Shown here: piece by piece, positions 1-4,571 of the stretch
Position numbering within the stretch: position 1 is the stretch's first letter
Layout of the letters: each line of letters begins with the position of its first letter
From: Treponema sp.
GTDB lineage: Bacteria > Spirochaetota > Spirochaetia > Treponematales > Breznakiellaceae
NCBI GenBank assembly: GCA_031255875.1
Contig: JAIRRR010000265.1
Location: 1 to 7,760 of the forward strand
Length of the DNA: 7,760 bases
Reading direction: 5' to 3'
The notes under the pieces: model-generated
What the model was told of the DNA's origin: nothing
The model's input: only the letters and a program-made list of their open reading frames with translations
Database searches by the model: none
Translations under genes and position numbers: made by a program

Positions 1-701
1 CCGCCCAATACCAACGGATACATTACTTCGCGGCGCGGACTCCCGCCTACGCGCTGGCAAGCTGCGGGGGGGTCCTGTTCAGGGCGGGGAAGCGGGACGC
101 CCTGTGGGAAGACGCGCTCCGGGCCGGGTTCGGGCAAGCGTCGGAAGCGATGCAGGCGTGCCTTGATCTGCTGCTTTCGCGGCTGTCCCCGCGCGGGGAT
201 ATTTCCTGGGCGAAATGGGTTGACCGCGTCTTTATCGCGGCCCGGTCCCCCGGCGCGCGGGATGTTGTTTCCCTTTTATCCGCCCGGACATTCGGCCCCG
301 CGCTTGATTTTTTCTCGGAAGCGGACCGCCTCTACGTCTTTCCCGGGGGCTTTAACAAGGGGAGCGCGCTGAACGCGCTGCGCCGCCAGGTGCGGCCGGA
401 GCTTCTTGTCTGCGCGGGGGACGGGCTGCTCGATCTCCCCATGCTCCGCGCTGCGGACATCGCCCTGGTCCCCGACGGGCGAATGGCCCGGCAAGTTTGC
501 GAATCCCCCGAATTCCGGGGAAAGCTGTACTACCCCGGACAGGGGGGGGCGGGCGGCGGCGGGCCGGAGGGTTTTGCGGAATACATTGCCGGTTTTGCCG
601 AAAAGCTGTCCGGGGGCTGCCCGGCCCGCGATTTTCAAACCGGGGGCTGCCGATCCGGCGGCGGGAATTCCGAGCAAAAACGAACCGCAAACGGGCGCTG
701 A
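1..701 (+). CDS. HAD-superfamily hydrolase, Cof/sucrose-phosphatase-like (C-terminal part)
   Basis: The reading frame is open from base 3 and stops with TGA at 699-701, so the gene begins before the window. The visible part has two late HAD motifs. The conserved lysine lies in F-N-K-G-S-A-L (Lys codon 357-359), and motif IV is G-D-G-L-L-D-L-P-M-L (417-446), which supplies the Mg-binding acidic residues. The following A-A-D-I-A-L-V-P-D-G is typical of HAD-IIB phosphatases, which hydrolyse small phosphorylated metabolites in the cytoplasm. The nucleophile motif D-x-D-x-T must lie upstream of the window. The last 60 or so residues are rich in Gly and Arg and look poorly conserved. An internal ATG at 150 is not a credible start because homologous-looking cap sequence precedes it in frame. 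The family call is good; the substrate is unknown. Confidence 0.8.
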   Translation, partial: AQYQRIHYFAARTPAYALASCGGVLFRAGKRDALWEDALRAGFGQASEAMQACLDLLLSRLSPRGDISWAKWVDRVFIAARSPGARDVVSLLSARTFGPALDFFSEADRLYVFPGGFNKGSALNALRRQVRPELLVCAGDGLLDLPMLRAADIALVPDGRMARQVCESPEFRGKLYYPGQGGAGGGGPEGFAEYIAGFAEKLSGGCPARDFQTGGCRSGGGNSEQKRTANGR

Positions 702-838
702 TCATCACGGACAAAAGCGGGGCCAGAGGGCGGCAAGCCCGTGTCCTTCCGGGCCGTCTGCGGTTTTCGACGCAGGGTTTCGCGGGCAAAAGGCGGGGCA
801 ATGGGTAACGAGTTGGTCGGAAAAATGTTTCTCGATCT
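702..838. other. Intergenic segment after the HAD gene, weak hairpins only
   Basis: No credible gene. Two short inverted repeats are visible: GCCCG at 737-741 with CGGGC at 750-754, and CTGCG at 758-762 with CGCAG at 771-775. Neither is followed by a proper T-tract, so no intrinsic terminator for the HAD gene can be called. Confidence 0.4.
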
Positions 839-898
839 TATAGTATACTATATATAGTATGTATTGCTCTCTTGTGCCTAATATATAGTGGTTATTGC
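839..898. promoter_or_regulatory. AT-rich island with 31-bp-spaced repeats and palindromes (candidate promoter/operator)
   Basis: This island stands out in GC-rich surroundings. The pattern TATATAGT-NNN-TATTGC occurs at 851-867 and again at 882-898, exactly 31 bp apart, with 14 of 17 positions identical. Perfect palindromes overlap the first copy: a 14-mer at 839-852 and a 16-mer at 845-860. Several -10-like hexamers are present (TATAGT at 839, 853 and 884; TATACT at 844), but none has a convincing -35 at 16-18 bp. A spacing of about three helical turns would place two bound proteins on the same DNA face. It is the best candidate for the promoter/operator of the aroF-tyrA leader, by position and composition only. 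Confidence 0.4.
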
Positions 899-1032
899 CT
901 CATGACGGATTTTTCCGGCGGCCTCGACGAGTCTGTGTCTGCCCGTGGCGTCTGTGGCAGAATTATCTTTGTCCATGGCCGTCAGCGTATCCGCAGTTGG
1001 AACCGGAAATTCTGATCCGGCGGAGCGGGTCC

Positions 1033-1061
1033 TTGACAGTTCCGGGTGTTTGCGGCAGGAT
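1033..1061 (+). promoter_or_regulatory. Possible promoter before the leader peptide (TTGACA, poor -10)
   Basis: A perfect -35 hexamer TTGACA (1033-1038) is followed after 17 bp by CAGGAT (1056-1061), which matches the -10 consensus at only three positions. A start 6-7 bases further on would fall at the leader ATG (1068), giving a leaderless leader-peptide mRNA. This conflicts with reading AGGA (1057-1060) as a Shine-Dalgarno site, so only one of the two interpretations can hold. Confidence 0.25.
1057..1060 (+). promoter_or_regulatory. Ribosome binding site of the leader peptide
   Basis: AGGA lies 7 bases before the ATG at 1068 and supports that start over the upstream in-frame GTG at 945, which has no such site. 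It requires a transcription start upstream of about 1050. Confidence 0.45.
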
Positions 1062-1067
1062 GTTCCT

Positions 1068-1199
1068 ATGACAGGCGGTTTCGCGACCGGAAAAGCCGGA
1101 GGGCGGAAGAAGGGGTTCCCGTATTATTATTATTCCCTGCCGAAACGCGGAGCCGGGCGTTTCCGGTTTGACCGGAAACGCCGCCCATCTGATGAATAG
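1068..1199 (+). CDS. Tyrosine-rich leader peptide (putative attenuator peptide)
   Basis: A 43-codon frame starts at ATG 1068 (AGGA seven bases upstream) and ends at TAG 1197-1199. It carries four consecutive TAT tyrosine codons at 1122-1133, preceded by Phe-Pro (TTC 1116-1118), with further Phe codons at 1161 and 1167. The rest is basic and Gly-rich and matches no protein family I recognise. The next genes downstream are DAHP synthase and prephenate dehydrogenase, the entry and tyrosine-specific steps of aromatic synthesis, and a strong intrinsic terminator begins right at the stop codon. These are the hallmarks of a cis-acting leader peptide whose ribosome senses charged tRNA-Tyr. The same repeat reads as four Ile or three Leu codons in the other frames, but only the Tyr frame has a start with a plausible ribosome binding site and a matching operon. 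Translation is inferred, not shown. Confidence 0.6.
   Translation: MTGGFATGKAGGRKKGFPYYYYSLPKRGAGRFRFDRKRRPSDE
1086..1182 (+). promoter_or_regulatory. Leader RNA hairpin with competing upstream pairing partners
   Basis: GGCGTTTCCGGT at 1156-1167 and ACCGGAAACGCC at 1171-1182 form a perfect 12-bp stem with the 3-base loop TTG. The 5' arm has two other partners upstream. ACCGGAAAAGCC at 1086-1097 pairs at 11 of 12 positions, and GAAACGC at 1142-1148 pairs with GCGTTTC at 1157-1163. The Tyr codons (1122-1133) lie between these partners. A ribosome stalled there would mask 1142-1148 and favour the 1156-1182 hairpin. Mutually exclusive pairings around control codons are what an attenuator needs. 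Confidence 0.6.
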
Positions 1200-1230
1200 A
1201 GGGAGACTCCGAAGGGGCCTCCCTTTTTTT
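1198..1230 (+). terminator. Intrinsic terminator in the aroF-tyrA leader (attenuator)
   Basis: GGGAG (1201-1205) pairs with CTCCC (1219-1223). After one A/C mismatch, CTCC (1207-1210) pairs with GGGG (1214-1217, one G-U) around the loop GAA. Seven T follow at 1224-1230. The stem can extend outward by three pairs into the T-tract. It lies 236 bases before the aroF start, so transcripts ending here would not include any operon gene. Confidence 0.85.
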
Positions 1231-1245
1231 ATGCGGGGGGGAAGC

Positions 1246-1286
1246 GGAAGACTTGCTCCGGGCCGCAGGCCCTCCGCAAGTCTTTT
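1246..1286 (+). terminator. Second hairpin with short T-run (possible terminator)
   Basis: AAGACTTGC (1248-1256) pairs with GCAAGTCTT (1276-1284), extended by two G-U pairs. Inside, GGGCC (1260-1264) pairs with GGCCC (1268-1272) around the loop GCA, separated from the outer stem by a symmetric TCC/TCC internal loop. TTTT at 1283-1286 follows the core GACTTGC/GCAAGTC stem, so it could act as a weak second terminator or simply as structured leader RNA. Confidence 0.5.
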
Positions 1287-1453
1287 CGGAGTTTTGCAAC
1301 AAACCGCCGGGTCCCGGGGCCTCGGGTGGCGCGGGGGGGGCCCGGAAAGCGGCCTGCTGTATTACGCGGCCGCCGTACGGTAACAGGCCCCCCGCAAAAT
1401 ACCGGGGCTGTCCGGAAAACGGAGATCCCGGGCGACTCTGTTTTTGCTGTTTT
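1287..1453 (+). promoter_or_regulatory. GC-rich structured 5' leader of aroF
   Basis: No gene is apparent here. GCGGGGGG (1331-1338) can pair with CCCCCCGC (1388-1395), enclosing GGCCTG/CAGGCC (1351-1356 with 1384-1389, a competing pairing) and TACG/CGTA (1363-1366 with 1374-1377). CCGGG (1402-1406) pairs with CCCGG (1427-1431) with a small TCCG/CGGA hairpin inside. A run of T-rich sequence (1441-1453) then leads into the aroF ribosome binding site. The segment could be a second control element, but no known riboswitch or T-box motif is recognised. Confidence 0.4.
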
Positions 1454-1460
1454 AAGGAGG
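1454..1460 (+). promoter_or_regulatory. aroF ribosome binding site
   Basis: AAGGAGG, five bases before ATG 1466. It fixes the start: the open frame continues upstream to 1253, but that part codes for low-complexity sequence overlapping the leader hairpins. Confidence 0.9.
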
Positions 1461-1465
1461 AAGGT

Positions 1466-2494
1466 ATGATTATCGCGCTGAAGCACGACGCGCGGGCGGA
1501 AGAGATTGGGGATTTTACGGCGTTCCTGGAGAAACAGGGGGTAAGGGTCCACCTGTCCGAGGGGGCTTCGCAGACTGTGCTGGGCCTTGTGGGGGATACT
1601 TCGGGGATTGACGAGGAAGGGCTTATGGCCCGCCGTCTGGTGGAAAAGGTTATCCGGGTGCAGGAACCGTACAAGCGGGCGAACCGGGTTTTCCACCCTG
1701 AAGACACCCGGATCGAGATTGTTGTTGCGGGCGGGAAAACCCGGCTTCTAGGCGGGGGATACCTGGGGGTAATTGCCGGGCCCTGCTCGGTGGAGACCAG
1801 GGAGCAGATTGTTACGGTGGCGAAGGCGGTGAAGGAGGCGGGAGCGGGATTCCTGCGCGGGGGCGCGTTTAAGCCCAGGACGAGCCCCTACAGTTTCCAG
1901 GGCCTTGGCTGCGAGGGGCTGGACCTGCTCCTTGAGGCGAAGAGGGAAACCGGGCTTCCCATTGTGACGGAGCTTATGGCTATCCACCAGCTTGAGGTGT
2001 TCGACGGGGTGGATATTATCCAGGTGGGCGCGCGCAATATGCAGAATTTCGCGCTGCTCAAGGAGCTGGGCCGCTGCAAAAAACCGGTCCTCCTGAAACG
2101 GGGGCCGGCCTCGACTATAACGGAACTGCTGATGGCCGCCGAATACATTATGGCCGGGGGCAACGGCCGGATCATACTCTGCGAGCGGGGTATCCGCACT
2201 TTTGACAGTTATACGCGGAACACCCTGGACCTGTCCGCTGTCCCGGCCCTTAAGCGGCACACCCATCTGCCGGTGATTGTTGACCCGAGCCACGCCACGG
2301 GCATTGCCTGGATGGTGCCCGCCATGGCAAAGGCCGCCGTTGCCGCCGGCGCCGACGGGGTGATTGTCGAGGTCCACAACGACCCGGAAACGGCCCTCTG
2401 CGACGGCGAGCAGTCGATTACGCCGGACGCCTTTGCCGCGCTCATGGGGGCCCTGGAAAAATACGCCGAATTCGAGGGGAAACTGCTGCGGTGA
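1466..2494 (+). CDS. aroF: 3-deoxy-7-phosphoheptulonate (DAHP) synthase, type I-beta with N-terminal regulatory domain
   Basis: A cytoplasmic enzyme that condenses phosphoenolpyruvate and erythrose 4-phosphate to DAHP, the first step of the shikimate pathway. The 342 residues match the Thermotoga maritima-type enzyme in length and layout. A ferredoxin-like/ACT-like domain (about 1-75) ends in V-Q-E-P-Y-K, and the TIM barrel follows. Visible motifs are I-A-G-P-C-S-V-E (Cys107, metal ligand), R-G-G-A-F-K-P-R-T-S-P-Y-S-F-Q-G (131-146), L-K-R-G (210-213), C-E-R-G-I-R-T-F (239-246), D-P-S-H (His276), V-E-V-H (Glu302) and C-D-G-E-Q-S (Asp313). Cys107, His276, Glu302 and Asp313 form the expected divalent-metal site. 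In the Thermotoga enzyme the N-terminal domain mediates feedback inhibition by tyrosine; similar control is likely here. The start is set by AAGGAGG five bases upstream. The stop overlaps the tyrA start (GTGA), so translation is probably coupled. The long leader upstream suggests attenuation. Confidence 0.96.
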   Translation: MIIALKHDARAEEIGDFTAFLEKQGVRVHLSEGASQTVLGLVGDTSGIDEEGLMARRLVEKVIRVQEPYKRANRVFHPEDTRIEIVVAGGKTRLLGGGYLGVIAGPCSVETREQIVTVAKAVKEAGAGFLRGGAFKPRTSPYSFQGLGCEGLDLLLEAKRETGLPIVTELMAIHQLEVFDGVDIIQVGARNMQNFALLKELGRCKKPVLLKRGPASTITELLMAAEYIMAGGNGRIILCERGIRTFDSYTRNTLDLSAVPALKRHTHLPVIVDPSHATGIAWMVPAMAKAAVAAGADGVIVEVHNDPETALCDGEQSITPDAFAALMGALEKYAEFEGKLLR

Positions 2495-3426
2495 AGCCTA
2501 TAGAGGACTGCACCGTGGGCATTGTGGGCATGGGCGTTATGGGGGGCGCGGTGGCTATGGCCCTGGGGAGGCTTGCGCCGGCGCGGCTCCTTGCCTGCGA
2601 TACCGACGGCGGCGCGGTCGGCGCGGCGCTGGCCGACGGCGTTATCCAGGAGGCTTTCGCGGACGCGGCGGCGATGCTGGGGCGCTGCGATCTGGTCTAC
2701 CTCTGCGTGAACCCCTCCGCGCTGCCCGGCTTTATGGAGGCCCGCATGCGGGACTTTAAAAGCGGGGCGCTTATTACGGACGTTGCCGGGGTTAAGGGGG
2801 GCATTGCCAAAGTTATGGAAAACGGGCTGCGGGGAGATCTGGACTATATCCCCGGCCACCCTATGGCGGGTTCCGAAGGGGGGGGCTACGCCCGGGCGCG
2901 TAACTGCGACTTCCGGGGGAAGAACTACATACTTACCCCGCTGAAGCGGAACAGGCCGGAAAACCTGGCCTACCTCAAGGGCCTTATCCGGCGCATGGGG
3001 TTCGGCAGGATCACCGTTACCACGCCGGAGGACCACGACCGGAAAATCGCCCTGAGCTCCCAGCTCTGCCATGTTATCGCCGCGTCCCTTATCGACTGCG
3101 AGGCCGATACGGGGATTGCCCGCTTTGGCGGCGGCAGCTTTGAAGACCTTACCCGGATAGCCATGCTCAACGCCCCCATGTGGACGGAGCTTTTCCTTGA
3201 AAACCGGGAGGAGCTGCTGGCGCGTATCGGCCGGTTCGGGGAAAGCCTGGACGCGCTCAGGGCGCTTATCGCCGGCAAGGACGCCGCGGCCCTGGAAGCG
3301 CGGCTCCTGGCGGTGCGGGAGCGCCGGGCGGCAATGGCGGAAGAGGAAAACCGCGGGCAACAGAATTCCTGTCCCGGTATTTTGGATGACGCCTTGAATA
3401 CCTTGCCCGGTTCATGGGAGACTTGA
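2491..3426 (+). CDS. tyrA: Prephenate dehydrogenase
   Basis: Oxidatively decarboxylates prephenate to 4-hydroxyphenylpyruvate, the tyrosine-specific branch. The 311 residues begin with a Rossmann fold, G-I-V-G-M-G-V-M-G-G (10-19), with Asp37 (A-C-D-T-D) at the end of the second strand, which favours NAD. T-D-V-A-G-V-K (96-102) and G-H-P-M-A-G-S-E (122-129, catalytic-region His123) are diagnostic of TyrA. The helical dimerisation domain has D-H-D-R-K-I-A-L-S-S-Q-L-C-H (181-194), where Gln191 stands in place of the usual His of S-H-L-P-H while His194 is kept. There is no chorismate mutase or ACT domain, so feedback control would rest on AroF or the leader. The last 30 residues look like an unconserved tail. 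It starts at GTG 2491, overlapping the aroF stop by four bases. Arogenate as the substrate cannot be excluded from sequence. Confidence 0.95.
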   Translation: MKPIEDCTVGIVGMGVMGGAVAMALGRLAPARLLACDTDGGAVGAALADGVIQEAFADAAAMLGRCDLVYLCVNPSALPGFMEARMRDFKSGALITDVAGVKGGIAKVMENGLRGDLDYIPGHPMAGSEGGGYARARNCDFRGKNYILTPLKRNRPENLAYLKGLIRRMGFGRITVTTPEDHDRKIALSSQLCHVIAASLIDCEADTGIARFGGGSFEDLTRIAMLNAPMWTELFLENREELLARIGRFGESLDALRALIAGKDAAALEARLLAVRERRAAMAEEENRGQQNSCPGILDDALNTLPGSWET

Positions 3427-3439
3427 CGAAGGCAAGAGG

Positions 3440-4513
3440 GTGAAGAGAAGCATGGGCGAAATCAAGCTGGACATTGTTGCAGGATTCCTGGGCGCGGGTA
3501 AGACGACCCTGATAAACAAGCTGCTGCGCGAAGCGTGGCAGGGCGAAAAAACCGCCGTCCTGGAAAACGAATTCGGGGAAATCGGCGTTGACGGCGATCT
3601 GCTCAAGGGGCACGGCCTGACGGTAAAGGAAATTACCAACGGCTGTATATGCTGCACGCTGAAGGGCGATTTTGTCGAAGGCATAAAAGAGCTGGCCCGG
3701 GACTACCGGCCGGAGCGCATCGTTATCGAGCCTACCGGAATCGGGAAGGTTGCCGATATTCTGGATGCCTGCCGCCTTGCCGAACGGGAAGCGCCGGTCT
3801 CGGTGTGTACCGTCATGACAACGGTCCAGGCCCCCCTGGTGTCCGCCTTTCTGAAGGTAAGCGGGGAATTCTACCGGGAGCAGATTGCAAGCGCCCCGGT
3901 TATCGTGCTCAGCGCGGTCCAGAAGCTCCGCGCAGAGGATCCGCCCCTGACGGAAGCCCTCCGCAAGATCCGGGAACTCAACCCCGGCGCGGCTGTTTTT
4001 ACGGACCCCTGGGATACGCTGGACAGCCTCAGACTGCTTGCCGTCGCCGAGGAAATGACGGGGAGGGCCCTGGGGCCGGGCCCGCGCGCCGGGGGATCCG
4101 GGCAGGGCGGCGAAAGCGGCGGCGGGCACGGGCACAAGCGCGAAGATGGTGCCGGGCATGAACCCGAACACGAGCGCGAAGATGGTGCCGGGCATGAACA
4201 CAACCATGGGCACGAACACGGCCACAGCCTTGAGAACGGCGGCTTTGATTCCTGTTCCTTTATGCTGAAAGATCCCTGGGCCGGGGAAGACGTGGACGAT
4301 CTTGTCGGGCGCATGAAAAACGGGTGCTTCGGCGAGATTTTCCGGGCAAAGGGTTTTTTCCCTGTCCGGGGGCGGCCCTGCAAACTGGATTATGTTTACG
4401 GTCGGGCATCCCTCGTGCCGGCGGATTATCCGGGCGAAGGCAAATTTGTCGTTATCGGCAGGGGAATAAAAAAGGAAGAACTGGCGCTTTACATGGAAAG
4501 CCGCCGCCCGTGA
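3440..4513 (+). CDS. COG0523/CobW-family GTP-binding metal-handling protein with His-rich linker
   Basis: A member of the G3E GTPase family (CobW, YjiA, ZNG1-like), which supplies metals to target proteins using GTP. In 357 residues: Walker A G-F-L-G-A-G-K-T-T (15-23), E-N-E-F-G-E-I-G-V-D (42-51), the hallmark metal-binding C-I-C-C (69-72), and I-E-P-T-G (96-100). The position of the guanine-recognition motif (N/T-K-x-D) reads L-S-A-V-Q-K-L (157-163), lacking the Lys and Asp. A linker (about 210-265) is rich in His, Gly and acidic residues and contains H-G-H-E-H-G-H (256-262), a likely metal-binding tail. A CobW C-terminal domain follows (about 280-352). The start is taken at GTG 3440, with GAAGG seven bases upstream; ATG 3452 is an alternative that removes four residues. 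It lies 13 bases after tyrA, so it is probably co-transcribed. The metal and client are unknown, and the name CobW does not imply a role in cobalamin synthesis. Confidence 0.92.
   Translation: MKRSMGEIKLDIVAGFLGAGKTTLINKLLREAWQGEKTAVLENEFGEIGVDGDLLKGHGLTVKEITNGCICCTLKGDFVEGIKELARDYRPERIVIEPTGIGKVADILDACRLAEREAPVSVCTVMTTVQAPLVSAFLKVSGEFYREQIASAPVIVLSAVQKLRAEDPPLTEALRKIRELNPGAAVFTDPWDTLDSLRLLAVAEEMTGRALGPGPRAGGSGQGGESGGGHGHKREDGAGHEPEHEREDGAGHEHNHGHEHGHSLENGGFDSCSFMLKDPWAGEDVDDLVGRMKNGCFGEIFRAKGFFPVRGRPCKLDYVYGRASLVPADYPGEGKFVVIGRGIKKEELALYMESRRP
4137..4199 (+). repeat. 36-bp tandem duplication in the His-rich linker
   Basis: The same 27 bases occur at 4137-4163 and 4173-4199, a 36-bp period that keeps frame. 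In protein they give two copies of R-E-D-G-A-G-H-E followed by variable His/Glu residues. Exact identity over 27 bases, including silent positions, points to a recent duplication that expanded the metal-binding linker. Confidence 0.9.
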
Positions 4514-4553
4514 GATGCCGCGCCGCATGTCCCCCTTTTCCGGCGGCGGTTTT
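4501..4553 (+). terminator. Weak candidate terminator between the CobW-family gene and hisS
   Basis: CCGCCGCC (4501-4508) can pair with GGCGGCGG (4542-4549), followed by TTTT (4550-4553). The 33-base loop and short T-run make it a poor intrinsic terminator. It may nevertheless mark the end of the upstream operon, since a promoter-like element follows directly. Confidence 0.25.
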
Positions 4554-4571
4554 GGCGGTATAATCCCCCTC
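4536..4571 (+). promoter_or_regulatory. hisS promoter with perfect TATAAT, predicted leaderless start
   Basis: TATAAT at 4559-4564 is a full-consensus -10. At 17 bp spacing the -35 is TTTTCC (4536-4541), a 3 of 6 match. Transcription would start at 4571 or 4572, one base before or exactly at the hisS ATG. No Shine-Dalgarno sequence precedes that ATG (the bases between are CCCCCTC), which agrees with a leaderless transcript. Confidence 0.6.

Noticed and set aside
406..843. Plus-strand frame overlapping the HAD gene in another register
   Set aside because: Low-complexity translation, no ribosome binding site, and it lies mostly within the HAD coding region.
902..1015. 37-codon frame starting at ATG 902
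   Set aside because: No ribosome binding site, no recognisable motif, and it ends before the leader peptide; probably chance.
945..1067. N-terminal extension of the leader peptide from GTG 945
   Set aside because: No ribosome binding site at 945, while the ATG at 1068 has AGGA at good spacing. A control peptide is also expected to be short.
1321..1340. T-box-like GGGTGG sequence in the aroF leader
   Set aside because: The invariant TGGNACC of the T-box is absent (TGGCGCG is found), and no specifier-loop or AG-bulge pattern was recognised.
2209..3360. Long minus-strand open frame opposite aroF/tyrA (and similar ones opposite the CobW-family gene and hisS)
   Set aside because: Open antisense frames are expected in GC-rich coding DNA. 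Their translations are Arg/Pro/Gly-rich with no family motif, while the plus-strand genes are unmistakable.
4515..4571. 19-residue N-terminal extension of HisRS
   Set aside because: Gly/Pro-rich sequence unlike HisRS, overlapping the TATAAT box; conserved sequence begins right after ATG 4572. Kept only as a possible product of read-through mRNA.
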